Counted from the stretch's first letter, positions 25,642 to 34,547 are shown. The stretch is 64,000 nt of DNA from Streptomyces sp. SID13726 (GCF_010548375.1 NZ_JAAGLY010000009.1:62001-126000); one strand, 5' to 3'. Made by a program: numbers and translations. The notes: generated by a model not told the origin, from the letters alone.

Positions 25642-25808
25642 GGCGCCCATGATCCGGCACCGGCCCCCCGGACGCACCCGGTTTCCGTAGTGCGTCGGTT
25701 GTGTCGCGGGTGTCCCGTACTTCTGGTCTGTCCTTTACTTCCTGTTACCGAGATGTGTATCCACGGCATCTGCCCGCACACGCGTGTTCGCGGATACCGT
25801 TGCCCTCG

Positions 25809-27230
25809 ATGGGACGTCATGGGTGGTATACGGGGGCACGGCGGTGGCGGCTCACCGCTCTGCTCGGTGTGGGCGCGGCGGCTCTGGCGCTGGCCGTGAC
25901 CCTCCTCAACACACTTCCGGGCAGCGGCGCGAGCACCGACGGCACCTCCCGCAACGGCGACAGAGTGCACGGCAACCCGACGAGCACGCCGGACGCGGAG
26001 ACCCCTGAGGTGGGCTGGGGATTCACCCATACCCAGTTCAGCGCCGACGAGGGCAGCTCCGAGGCGACCGAGCGGGTCGAACAGGAGATCAAGGACGCGG
26101 GCGGACTCCCGCAGAACCAGCACATCATGGGCTGGGGCGCCGACAACCCCGAGCCGGTCAAGGGACGTTACGACTTCGAGGACCTGGACCGGCGCGTCGA
26201 CTTCATGCGCGCCTCCGGCTCCACCCCGGTCATCACCCTGTGCTGCGCGCCGGACTGGATGAAGGGCGGCAAGGCGGGCGTCGGCAACACCGACTGGAGC
26301 CAGGCGTCGCTGGAGACCGCCCCGCAGCCGGCGCACTTCAAGGACTACGCCGCGCTCGCCGCGACCGTCGCCAAGCGCTACCCGGACGTACGCCACTTCA
26401 TCGTCTGGAACGAGTTCAAGGGCTTCTGGAACGATTCGAAGGCACGCTGGGACTACGAGGGCTACACCCAGCTGTACAACCTGGTCTACAAGGCGCTCAA
26501 GAAGGTCAACCCGAAGATCATGGTCGGCGGGCCCTATCTCGTGATGGACAGCGTCGACCCGCGCTCGCAGGACGCCTCCACCGCCCTCACGGGTGCCTGG
26601 GGGGCGATGGACCAGCGGATCGTCGACGCCTTCGACTACTGGAACAAGCACAAGGCCGGCGCCGACTTCGTGGTGGTGGACGGCTCCAGCTACACCAACG
26701 ACGACGAGCTGCTGCCGAACGAGTTCGCGGCCACGGACAAGTTCACCGCGGTCAGCAGGTGGGTGCGGCAGCAGACCGGGAACCTCCCGCTGTGGTGGGC
26801 CGAGTACTACGTCGAGCCCGCCGACAGCCGGGACGAACGCGAGGGCTGGTCCGAGGACCGCCGGGTCGCCGTGCAGGCCGCCGGCATGATCGCGCTGGCC
26901 AAGGGCGGCACCACGTCCGCCTTCTACTGGAACCCGGAGAACGAGAAGGGCACCGCCTGCGCGGGCTGTCTGTGGACGCCGACCAGCGGTGCGAGCGGCG
27001 GTGCGAAGCTGCCGATGTTCGACCTCGTGAGCCGGTTCGGCAAGGCGTTCGCGCCCGGGAGCACGTACCAGGACGTCTCCGTCGCCGCCGACGACGTACC
27101 GAACGTCCGGGTCCTCGCCACGGACAGGACCGTCCTCGTGGTGAACACCCTGAACCGGCGGATCAGTGCCGAGGTCGACGGGAAGAAGTTCGACATGCAG
27201 GCGTACGAGGTCAAGTGGCTGAGCCGCTGA
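25809..27230 (+). CDS. Membrane-anchored glycoside hydrolase, GH39/clan GH-A type
   Basis: 473 residues: cytoplasmic tail, one membrane anchor (RLTALLGVGAAALALAVTLL, about 14-33), Ser/Thr/Pro linker, then a TIM barrel. Acid/base Glu202 in FIVWNEFKGFW and nucleophile Glu332 in PLWWAEYYVEP have the spacing of clan A retaining enzymes such as beta-xylosidases; other segments are ITLCCAPDWMKGG and FYWNPENE. The exact glycosidic substrate is unknown. It faces the polysaccharide operon on the other strand and may trim its product. The stop codon lies inside an octamer tandem array. ATG 25809 has only a weak ribosome site. Confidence 0.82.
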   Translation: MGRHGWYTGARRWRLTALLGVGAAALALAVTLLNTLPGSGASTDGTSRNGDRVHGNPTSTPDAETPEVGWGFTHTQFSADEGSSEATERVEQEIKDAGGLPQNQHIMGWGADNPEPVKGRYDFEDLDRRVDFMRASGSTPVITLCCAPDWMKGGKAGVGNTDWSQASLETAPQPAHFKDYAALAATVAKRYPDVRHFIVWNEFKGFWNDSKARWDYEGYTQLYNLVYKALKKVNPKIMVGGPYLVMDSVDPRSQDASTALTGAWGAMDQRIVDAFDYWNKHKAGADFVVVDGSSYTNDDELLPNEFAATDKFTAVSRWVRQQTGNLPLWWAEYYVEPADSRDEREGWSEDRRVAVQAAGMIALAKGGTTSAFYWNPENEKGTACAGCLWTPTSGASGGAKLPMFDLVSRFGKAFAPGSTYQDVSVAADDVPNVRVLATDRTVLVVNTLNRRISAEVDGKKFDMQAYEVKWLSR

Positions 27231-27317
27231 GTGGCTGAGCCGCTCAGCCACTGGACCACTTGGCCACTGAACCACTTGGCCACTGAGCCACTCAACCGCT
27301 GAACCACTCAGCCACTG
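27214..27317. repeat. Octamer tandem array, about 13 units
   Basis: Unbroken 8-bp period: AGTGGCTG, AGCCGCTG, AGTGGCTG, AGCCGCTC, AGCCACTG, GACCACTT, GGCCACTG, AACCACTT, GGCCACTG, AGCCACTC, AACCGCTG, AACCACTC, AGCCACTG. It begins in the last codons of the glycosidase and fills the gap to the convergent flippase gene. The units switch from AGTGGCTG to its near complement, so AGTGGCTGAG-ccg-CTCAGCCACT (27230-27252) forms a 10-bp hairpin that could serve as a two-way terminator. Confidence 0.85.
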
Positions 27318-27337
27318 GACCTCGTCGAGAAGAGCGC

Positions 27338-30300
27338 CTACTTCATCGTCAGGAACCGCTGGATCAGTGCCGCCAGGAACACCGCCAGCAGCGGCAGCGA
27401 GAACCAGAAGCTGCTCTGGAGCCACCGCAGCTGCCGCACCCCCGGCCGCACCGCGACCCGCACCACCTCACGGGCCGACAGCAGCAGGATCAGCGCCAGC
27501 GCGGCCAGCGCCCCCACCACCGACCAGGGCGTCCAGGTGATCTGCGGCCCGATCGGCCCGGGATCGGGCTTGGGGACCTTCCCCGCGGGCTGGTCCCGCA
27601 GGGCGTACATGGTCACGTCGGCGTTGGTGAAGACCCGCTTCAGCTCCTTGCGGTTGTCGAGGTTCTCCAGGAGCCGCGGCTCCCACGTCCTCGAATAGCC
27701 CACGTCGAGCCGCAGATAGGTGACCTGGCTGACGTTGACCATCAGATACGAGTTCGGCCCCGCGTCCTTGAGCGACTTGACCAGACTCGACACCAGCACC
27801 GGGTCGGTCGGCGCCAGCGTCGGCACGTACGACACCTTCTCCATGTCCTTCGCGCCCCACGGCATCGCCGGCGTCACGTTGTTCACCGTGTCGTTGGACA
27901 GCCACAGCACCCGGACCGTCGGATCGTCATGGGCGTACACGTAGTCCATCGCGGCGACCTCGCCGGGCCGGATCCGCTCGAACGGCTCGTTGCCCCAACG
28001 GGCCACCAGGAAGCCGCCGATGAGCAGCAGACCCGCCATGAGCGCGGCCACCGGAGCCAGGCTCACCCGGTCCTTGTCGCGCTCCTTCGCGGTGACGCCG
28101 GTGCGCGGGAAGAGCGCGAGACCGGCGAGCAGGCCCGCGCCCGGAAGGGCGAACATGAAGACGCGCAGCGCCATCTCGCCGCCGTACGACTGCATGCCGA
28201 AGCCGAGGAACGGCACGAAGGTGAGGATCAGCAGCGAGACTTCCCGGTACTTGTGCTCGCGCCGCCGCCACCAGCCGTAGCAGGCCAGGGCCATGACCGA
28301 ACCGGCGAGCAGGACCCGTACGTACAGGACCAGCTTGTGGGTCGAACTGCCGCCCTCGATACGGCCGGAGACCGACGAGGACACATTGCTGCCGACGCCG
28401 CCGACCCCGCCGAACAGATCGTCGAAGTGGCCCGACCAGTAGGGCTCGGCCATGTAGCCGATCCACGCGGTCACGATGACGGCGAACAGGATGGGCAGGC
28501 CCCGCAGTTCGCTGCGGCCGAAGACCACGAGCGCGGCCAGCACACCGAGCATCACGAACGGCGTGAGCTGGTGCGCGGGCACGGTCGCCGCGAACAGACC
28601 GATCACCACCGCGAGCAGGACGGCCTGTTGACGCCGGTCGCTCGGTTCGACCTCCGCCTCGCCGGGTCGCCTTCTGGTCCAGATCACGCGCGGGGCGCGG
28701 AACCAGACCAGCAGGACCGCCACGAACACCAGGTAGAGGAGGTACGTGAAGCCCTGCGGGGAGAAGTAGTCCTGGCCGACCCAGCCGCTGAGCACGAAGA
28801 TCCAGATGCCGGTCCACTTGGCCCGCCAGCTCGCCCGCATGTGCCGTACGAGCAAGAACATCGGTACCAGGTAGAGGAGTTGGATGCCGGTCGGCCACCA
28901 GCGGATGATCTCGGTGAAGTCCTTGACCCCGCAGGCCTGCGCCACGAAGGTGGCCGCCGCGAAGAAGCCCGGCCAGCTCCAGCGGGCGTCCAGGTCGGGC
29001 ACCGCCGAGCCGGTCCGCTCGATGTAGTCGATGAACCCGAGGTGCTGCCAGGCCGTCGCGAACCGCGGCTCGGCCTCGATCACCGCGGGCAGCGCGTGCA
29101 GCGAGAACACCGTCGCCACCAGCGTGACGAGCAGCAGCGCCTTGTGCTCGCGGCCCAGCCACAGCAGCGAGGCGAAGACCACGACCAGCAGCGCCGCACC
29201 GATCAGCGTGGGCATCGGCAGGATCGAGATCAGCCCGAGCCCGCCCATCCGGTCCAGGTCGGACTCGCCCAGGCTCAGCGCCGGCACCCAGTACATGAGC
29301 AGCGCGACGGTCAGCAGACAGCCGAGGAACACGCCGAGCCAGGTCGGCTGGAGCCGCTCCCGCAGTGAGAGGGGCCGTGGCGGTTCGTCGGGCCGCGGCG
29401 CCTCCTCCGGCCCGGCGGGCTCCTCCGGTACGACGCTCTCCTCCCGTACGCCGGTCTCCTTGCCCGCGTCGAAGGCCACCTCGAACGGCGCGTCCACCTC
29501 GGTCTCGGACGGGCCGAGGGAGGACTCGGAGCCGGGCTCCCGCGCCTCCACGGGCAGCCCGAGTTCGGGAAGCCTCTTCAGGGCCCAGGTCGGCCGGTCG
29601 CGCTCCGGGCGTGGCACCGGGGTGCCGGTGGGCGGGGTGCCGGGGCCCGGGCGTACGTCGGGGCGGCGCTCCTGGTGGTCGAAGTCGACGTGGATGCCCA
29701 GGGCCAGGGTGTCCTGGTCGAGCGCCCAGCCGGGGCGGCGGGTGCGGCCGGTGACCGTGGTCTCGCGGGCCCCGAGGTCGGCGAGGTCGCCGTCGGGCGC
29801 CGCGGTCGCCGGGACCTCGGCGGGCGGCGCGTGCCGGATCGTCCGGTACAGCTTGGGCGCGGCGATCGCGACGATCACCGCGAGCGAGGAGATCTCGGCG
29901 ACGCCCGCTCCGGTCAGCCCCATGCGGGGGAGCAGCAGCAGGGTCAGACTGAGCACCAGCACGCACAACAGGCCCTGGAGCCAGGCGAGTCCGGCGGTGC
30001 GGCTCTGCGCGCGCAGCACCGCGAAGTACGTCTCCATGACGACCCGGAGCACCGCGCCGACCGCGAACCAGCGCAGCAGCGGGGTGGCCGCTTCCGCGTA
30101 GCCCGCCCCGAAGACGCCGAGGATCCAGGGCGCCCCGACGAACAGGATCCCGGCCACCGGCAGCATGATCCGCGCCATCCGCTTGAGCGCGGCCCGGGTG
30201 TTGGCGGCCAGTCGGCCCGGGTCGTGCGAGCCCTCCACCGTGAGGGAGGCACCCATGTTGATGGCGAGCAGGTTGCAGGTGCCGCCGATCGTCGTGGTGA

Positions 30301-31168
30301 TGTAGAAGTACGCGTTGTCCTCGGAGCTGACCTGGGAGGCGATGATCACCGGGATCAGATAGACCACGGCCAGCGAGAACAGCGAGCCGGTGTAGTCGCC
30401 GGCGAGGAAGCGCCCGATCTCCCTGACCGACGGAGGCTTGGCGTGGTCCTCGGTGGCCTTCACATGCCGGGGCACCAGACGGCGGAACACCAGCCAGCCC
30501 AGCGGCAGTACGGACATCGCGATGGCCGCGACCCAGGACACGAAGACCCCGGCCGTGGGGATCGCCACCGCGAAGGCGACCAGCAGCCCCAGCTTCACCG
30601 CGGAGAACACGGTGTTGCCGACCGGCACCCAGGGCGCGCTGCGCAGCCCGGTCAGCACACCGTCCTGGAGCGTGAGCACGTTCCAGGCGACGACGGCTGC
30701 GATGAACCCCAGGCCGTTGAGCGGGCCGTGCAGGAAGCGGTACGACGGCCCCCACACGTCCAGGGTCAGCAGGAAGACGACCGCGGCCACCGCCACGACC
30801 AGCGAACTGCCCGCGTACGTACGGAAGATGAGCCGCCCGGTGGCGCGTCCCGCCACCGGGATGAAGCGGGCCAGCGCCCCGGTCAGGGTGACCGCGGTCA
30901 GACCCGCGAGGAACTTCATCGCGGCGATGGCGGCGGAGCCCTGGCCGACCGCCGACTCGGAGTAGTAGCGGGCTGCCGCCAGCCAGAAGCCGAGGCCGAG
31001 CACCGCGGAGATACCGGTGTTGAGCATCAGGGCGTAGGCGTTGCGGAACAGCTGGTTGCCACCGCCCGCGCCCTTGCCGAGTCCGGGCAGCCGAAGACGG
31101 CGCCCCGACTGCTCGGGCGCCTCGGCGGCGGTCGACTCGGGCTCGGTCGTGGTCGTCGTGTCAGACAC
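27338..31168 (-). CDS. Flippase (MATE/Wzx-like) fused to a GT-C-like multispanning membrane domain
   Basis: 1276 residues. Residues about 35-450 look like a polysaccharide flippase with some 12-14 membrane helices (FRNAYALMLNTGISAVLGLG, GALARFIPVAGRATGRL, the late RTAGLAWLQGLLCVLVLSLT). A charged, Pro-rich linker of about 150 residues follows. About 600-1276 form a second block of 10 or more helices with AHQLTPFVMLGVLAALVVFG, a large C-terminal outside domain (RPGEVAAMDYVYAHDDPTVR, SYVPTLAPTDPVL) and two final helices, which is the layout of GT-C transferases or Wzy-type polymerases. Export and transfer or polymerisation would then sit on one chain. GTG 31168 overlaps the deacetylase stop by 8 bp. 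Both halves are assigned from topology and motif look, not a search. Confidence 0.75.
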   Translation of the reverse strand: MSDTTTTTEPESTAAEAPEQSGRRLRLPGLGKGAGGGNQLFRNAYALMLNTGISAVLGLGFWLAAARYYSESAVGQGSAAIAAMKFLAGLTAVTLTGALARFIPVAGRATGRLIFRTYAGSSLVVAVAAVVFLLTLDVWGPSYRFLHGPLNGLGFIAAVVAWNVLTLQDGVLTGLRSAPWVPVGNTVFSAVKLGLLVAFAVAIPTAGVFVSWVAAIAMSVLPLGWLVFRRLVPRHVKATEDHAKPPSVREIGRFLAGDYTGSLFSLAVVYLIPVIIASQVSSEDNAYFYITTTIGGTCNLLAINMGASLTVEGSHDPGRLAANTRAALKRMARIMLPVAGILFVGAPWILGVFGAGYAEAATPLLRWFAVGAVLRVVMETYFAVLRAQSRTAGLAWLQGLLCVLVLSLTLLLLPRMGLTGAGVAEISSLAVIVAIAAPKLYRTIRHAPPAEVPATAAPDGDLADLGARETTVTGRTRRPGWALDQDTLALGIHVDFDHQERRPDVRPGPGTPPTGTPVPRPERDRPTWALKRLPELGLPVEAREPGSESSLGPSETEVDAPFEVAFDAGKETGVREESVVPEEPAGPEEAPRPDEPPRPLSLRERLQPTWLGVFLGCLLTVALLMYWVPALSLGESDLDRMGGLGLISILPMPTLIGAALLVVVFASLLWLGREHKALLLVTLVATVFSLHALPAVIEAEPRFATAWQHLGFIDYIERTGSAVPDLDARWSWPGFFAAATFVAQACGVKDFTEIIRWWPTGIQLLYLVPMFLLVRHMRASWRAKWTGIWIFVLSGWVGQDYFSPQGFTYLLYLVFVAVLLVWFRAPRVIWTRRRPGEAEVEPSDRRQQAVLLAVVIGLFAATVPAHQLTPFVMLGVLAALVVFGRSELRGLPILFAVIVTAWIGYMAEPYWSGHFDDLFGGVGGVGSNVSSSVSGRIEGGSSTHKLVLYVRVLLAGSVMALACYGWWRRREHKYREVSLLILTFVPFLGFGMQSYGGEMALRVFMFALPGAGLLAGLALFPRTGVTAKERDKDRVSLAPVAALMAGLLLIGGFLVARWGNEPFERIRPGEVAAMDYVYAHDDPTVRVLWLSNDTVNNVTPAMPWGAKDMEKVSYVPTLAPTDPVLVSSLVKSLKDAGPNSYLMVNVSQVTYLRLDVGYSRTWEPRLLENLDNRKELKRVFTNADVTMYALRDQPAGKVPKPDPGPIGPQITWTPWSVVGALAALALILLLSAREVVRVAVRPGVRQLRWLQSSFWFSLPLLAVFLAALIQRFLTMK

Positions 31169-31961
31169 GGGAACGGGAGACCTTCCGGCGGACCTGTCGT
31201 GCTCTTCGGACCAACGCGTACCCCTTGGTGAGGGCACGGTCCCTGGCGAAGTCCCGGGCGATCGCCCGGCCCTGGACGAGCCGCTCGAACTCCTCGGCCG
31301 TGGTGGCGCGGCGCACGGTGAGCCGCGTCAGCGCGTAGGGGCCCTGCCGTCGGCGCGCCAGGCCGTTGTTCACGGCGAGCGCCTGGCCGTACCCCGTCTC
31401 ACGCACCGCCTCGCGCACCCGGCGGCTGGAGTAGCCGTAGGGATACGCCAACGAGGCCGGTACAGTGCCGAGTTCGTCGGTGACGATCTCCTTGGAGTGG
31501 ATCAGCTCATGACGCAGCGTGGCGTCGTCGAGCTGGTCGAGCTGCGGGTGCGTGTGGGTGTGGCCGCCGATCTCGACGTCGGCCGCGGCGAGTTCGCGGA
31601 CCTGGTCCCAGTCCAGCATGGTGTCCAGGCCGCCGCCGGTGTCGTACGGCCCCCTGAGCCAGCCGGTGGAGACGAACACCGTGGCCGTGAAGCCGTGCTT
31701 GGCGAGCACGGGCAGCGCGTGGCGGTGGACGCCTTCGTAGCCGTCGTCGAAGGTGATCAGGACGGGCCGAGCGGGCAGCGGGCGCCCCTCGCGCCAACGG
31801 GCCGCGAGATCGGCGGTCCTGACCGGCGTGAGTCCCAACTCGCTGATGACGTCCATCTGCTGGGCGAAGGACTCGGGGGAGACCGACAGGACGCGGGTGG
31901 CGTCGTTCGGGTCGGTGGCCACCGCGTGGTACATGAGGATCGGTACGGGTGGCTCAGCCAT
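31161..31961 (-). CDS. Polysaccharide deacetylase (CE4/NodB)
   Basis: 266 residues. VPILMYHAVA is the typical start of this family; ITFDDGYEGV supplies the base and metal Asp (72, 73), GGHTHTHPQL the metal His134 and His138, and LAYPYGYSSRRV the Arg/Pro motif 3. No signal peptide, unlike most CE4 enzymes that act on wall polymers, so it may act on a lipid-linked intermediate at the inner face or be exported by other means. GGGGAGAG lies directly before ATG 31961. It overlaps both neighbours by 8 bp. Confidence 0.9.
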   Translation of the reverse strand: MAEPPVPILMYHAVATDPNDATRVLSVSPESFAQQMDVISELGLTPVRTADLAARWREGRPLPARPVLITFDDGYEGVHRHALPVLAKHGFTATVFVSTGWLRGPYDTGGGLDTMLDWDQVRELAAADVEIGGHTHTHPQLDQLDDATLRHELIHSKEIVTDELGTVPASLAYPYGYSSRRVREAVRETGYGQALAVNNGLARRRQGPYALTRLTVRRATTAEEFERLVQGRAIARDFARDRALTKGYALVRRARQVRRKVSRSRV

Positions 31962-32943
31962 CTCTCTCCCCCCGGATGTCCACGACCGTGAACGTGGCTC
32001 CGCCCCTGCGCGCCCGCACGGTCCCGACGACATACCCGCCGGCCGCCGTCAGCACCCCGGCGACGATCGCGCCCGCCCGGCCCGCGCCGCCCGGCCGGGA
32101 CAGCGCCGCGTCCCGCAGCCCGCGCACCACGCCGGACGGCAGCACCCGTGTCGCGTACCGGCGCTCGGACTCAAGTCCCTTGTCCGCGCCGACACTTCGG
32201 GCCACCAGCGCCTTCGACAGGCCCTCGGCGTAGGCGCGCGTGCGGAAGTACCCGAAGTGCTCGCGCGCCTCGGGCACCCGGTGGTGGATCACCGCCCGGT
32301 CGTCGATCAGCAGGACCGCGTCCGGTCTGGCCCGGCTCAGCCGGATGCACAGCTCGGTCTCCTCGCAGCCCAGCGGCCGCTTGTCGCCGTCCCGTCCGAT
32401 GCCGGTGGCGAAACCGCCGGCCGCGTCGAACGCCGTACGGCGGAAGGAGGCGTTGCCGCCCAGGACGTTGCGGACCCGGACCAGGCCGGCCGGGATGCCC
32501 TTGTAGGTGCAGCCCACCACCCAGTCGAACTCCTCGGGGAACCAGGCGGGTCGGCGTCCCGACGCCCAGATCGGCACCGTACGGCCGCCGACCGCCATGA
32601 CCAGCGGATCGGCGTAGGCCGCGGCGAAGTGACGCAGCCAGTCGCGCTCGGCGACGGCGTCGTCGTCCAGGAAGGCGATCACCTCGCCGCGCGCGGCGGC
32701 GATCCCGGTGTTGCGGCCCGCGGACAGGCCGCGGGGGCCCGCGTTGGCGGACACGCGGACGTCCTCGGCCTCCTTGTACTCCTTGGCCAGCCGGTCCAGG
32801 AGCGCCGGGTTGTGGTCGACGACCAGCAGCGTCTCCAGGGCCGGGTACGACTGCGTGCGCACCGAGGAGACCGCCGCGAGGATGTCCTCCCAGCGGTCCT
32901 CGGTGTACACGCAGATCACGACGGAGACGTCGGGACCGCTCAA
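31954..32943 (-). CDS. Glycosyltransferase family 2
   Basis: 329 residues. GT-A fold: VSVVICVYTEDRWEDILAAV, NAGPRGLSAGRNTGIAAARGEVIAFLDDDAVAE (about 80-112) with the metal DDD, GGNASFRRTAFDAAGGF, and the acceptor-site acid in GCEETELCIRLSRA. The start is TTG 32943, which overlaps the stop of the upstream GT2 gene (TTGA); AGAGG lies just before. C-terminal about 60 residues carry a small-residue hydrophobic stretch (GAGRAGAIVAGVLTAAGGYV) that may touch the membrane. Sugar and acceptor unknown. Confidence 0.88.
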   Translation of the reverse strand: MSGPDVSVVICVYTEDRWEDILAAVSSVRTQSYPALETLLVVDHNPALLDRLAKEYKEAEDVRVSANAGPRGLSAGRNTGIAAARGEVIAFLDDDAVAERDWLRHFAAAYADPLVMAVGGRTVPIWASGRRPAWFPEEFDWVVGCTYKGIPAGLVRVRNVLGGNASFRRTAFDAAGGFATGIGRDGDKRPLGCEETELCIRLSRARPDAVLLIDDRAVIHHRVPEAREHFGYFRTRAYAEGLSKALVARSVGADKGLESERRYATRVLPSGVVRGLRDAALSRPGGAGRAGAIVAGVLTAAGGYVVGTVRARRGGATFTVVDIRGERDG

Positions 32944-33761
32944 GACACCTCTCCCCGGCGCGAGTCGAGCAGCGGAGAGCGGTGGGTACGGCGGCGCAGC
33001 GCGCGCCGGTTGGACCGCTCCCCGAGGATCACGTTGAGCACCCGGAAGCCGTCCCGGACCGCCCGCAGGTTGCTGGCGCCGTGGATGCGGAGGTACTCGT
33101 AGCTCGGTATCTCCTGCACCTTGAGCCCCGCCTTGACCACCCGGATGTTCATCAGGGTCTCCACCTCGAAGCCGGTGCAGTCGAGGTCGATCTTGTCGAG
33201 GCAGTGCCGCCAGAAGGCGTTGTAGCCGTAGCACAGGTCCGTGTAGCGGGCGCCGAACTTGCGGTTGACGATGGTGCACAGCGCCCAGTTGCCGAGCTTG
33301 CGGATGAAGGTCATGTCGTCGGTGCCGCCGCCGTTGGCGAAGCGCGACCCCTTGGCGAAGTCCGCGCCCGAGACCAGGGCGGAGACATAGGAGACGATCT
33401 CGTTCCCGTCGGCCGAGCCGTCCGCGTCGATCATGACGACGATGTCACCGGTGCAGGCCTCGAACCCGGTGATCAGGGCGTCCCCCTTGCCCTTGCCGTG
33501 CTGCTTCACGACCTTCACCTCGGGCCACAGCTCACGGGCCACCGCGACGGTGTCGTCCGTGGAGTTGCCGTCCACCAGGACCACTTCGTGGATCCAGTCG
33601 GGCAGGGTCTTGAAGACGTACGGAAGGTTCTCCGCCTCGTTCATGGCGGGTATGACCACGCTCACCGGTGGCGCTATGGCCAGATGAGTGGAGATCGGTC
33701 GGTACTGGCCGGCTGTCGGCACATCCTGGCCCGTAGCCGCCGGGCGCAGAACTGAACTCAT
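32940..33761 (-). CDS. Glycosyltransferase family 2, DPM1-like
   Basis: 273 residues, similar to polyprenyl-phosphate sugar transferases: VSVVIPAMNEAENLPYVFKTLPDWIHEVVLVDGNSTDDT (about 33-71), HGKGKGDALITGFEACTGDIVVMIDADGSADG with the DxD metal site, YTDLCYGYNAFWR, FEVETLMNIR. No C-terminal membrane helices are present, so it would need its partner for membrane association. Likely makes a lipid-linked sugar or adds an early residue for the polymer handled by the fused flippase. First gene of the four-gene GT2-GT2-CE4-flippase run; preceded by a 366-bp leader region. Confidence 0.88.
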   Translation of the reverse strand: MSSVLRPAATGQDVPTAGQYRPISTHLAIAPPVSVVIPAMNEAENLPYVFKTLPDWIHEVVLVDGNSTDDTVAVARELWPEVKVVKQHGKGKGDALITGFEACTGDIVVMIDADGSADGNEIVSYVSALVSGADFAKGSRFANGGGTDDMTFIRKLGNWALCTIVNRKFGARYTDLCYGYNAFWRHCLDKIDLDCTGFEVETLMNIRVVKAGLKVQEIPSYEYLRIHGASNLRAVRDGFRVLNVILGERSNRRALRRRTHRSPLLDSRRGEVS

Positions 33762-34127
33762 GAGTCTGGTTCCCTCTCGTCCGGTGGACCGCCCGCCCCT
33801 GTGGGCGGTCCGGTTTATTGCTCCGGTTCGAAAGGGGGGTTCTCACCCACGGCATGCCGGAAGGAATCTCCGTACGTGCCGGGTGAGCTGGCAAAGCTGG
33901 CCGACAGCCGTCGTGCTGTGCTTGTTTCTGAGAGACGACAGCCGGTCGCGCGGCACGACTCGGTCACATGTGCGGTCACCGAGCACGGCACCCCCCTACC
34001 GCGCCCCGCGTCCCCCCGTCGCGGTCCTTGAGCCCTCCCCTAGAGCCGCTCGATGACGGGACGATGCGGGTGTGATGTATGACGGTATTGACGATTGAAC
34101 CCGTATGGCAAGACCTGGAACGAGGCC
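33762..34127 (-). other. 366-bp leader region of the polysaccharide operon
   Basis: No credible coding frame. Read on the minus strand it ends with a 9-bp hairpin (33786-33811) right before the ribosome site. Further up it holds a bulged stem made of CTCACC..CGGCA / TGCCG..GGTGAG (about 33841-33886) and two direct copies of CGGCTGTCG. This looks like a structured untranslated leader, but I cannot match it to a known riboswitch. Confidence 0.45.
33786..33811 (-). other. Hairpin next to the GT2 ribosome site
   Basis: GGACCGCCC / GGGCGGTCC, 8-nt loop, lying 9 bp upstream of the GAGGGAA ribosome site of the first GT2 gene. Possible attenuator or the terminator of a short leader RNA. Confidence 0.6.
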
Positions 34128-34547
34128 TCACGTTTTTGTTGGTTTGACCGTTACAGTCGCCCCTTCCCGCGCCGCCCGGCGCCGCCGGAGCAGTACCGGC
34201 AGCAGGATGAGGGCGCTGATCACGGCCATCGCCAGCACACCGCCGCGCGGTGACCAGCGGTGCGTGGCCAGCATGCCCTGGGCCACCAGCATGTTGAGGA
34301 CGACCGAACCGGCCAGCGCGGTCAGCACCCGGGCGAACGGATCGAGGCCGCGCAGTGCGACGGCGATGCCGGTGGCGGGTGCCGCGAGCAGGAAGAAGAG
34401 CACGAGCGGCGCGCGCAGCGGCGAGTCCGAGCCGGTGAGCGCGAGCACTGCGCCGAGCGCCCCCACGGCGGTCGCGGCGCCGGCGAGCAGCGGAGTCAGC
34501 TCTCTGCCCGACGGTCTTGATGAGGTACGGATACGTGTGATCTGCAT
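34128..34547 (-). CDS. Small membrane protein, four helices, unknown
   Basis: 139 residues with about four hydrophobic helices (LLAGAATAVGALGAVLAL, LVLFFLLAAPATGIAVAL, LTALAGSVVLNMLVAQGML, VLAMAVISALILLPVLL) and a basic C-terminal tail RRRRAAREGATVTVKPTKT. No family recognised. Same strand as the polysaccharide genes and upstream of their leader, so it may belong with them, but 366 bp separate it from the first GT2. Start ATG 34547 with a distant GGGG-rich site. Confidence 0.75.
   Translation of the reverse strand: MQITRIRTSSRPSGRELTPLLAGAATAVGALGAVLALTGSDSPLRAPLVLFFLLAAPATGIAVALRGLDPFARVLTALAGSVVLNMLVAQGMLATHRWSPRGGVLAMAVISALILLPVLLRRRRAAREGATVTVKPTKT

Noticed and set aside
27246..27317. 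Octamer array as a CRISPR array
   Set aside because: Units are 8 bp with no spacers and no cas genes are in the window.
33801..34031. 76-codon plus-strand frame in the same leader
   Set aside because: No ribosome site, poor codon bias, and overlaps the inferred leader structures.
33762..34127. c-di-AMP (ydaO-type) riboswitch before the glycosyltransferase operon
   Set aside because: Short segments look similar (CAGCTCACC), but the paired consensus blocks and pseudoknot elements of the class cannot be placed in the right order. Kept only as an unassigned structured leader.
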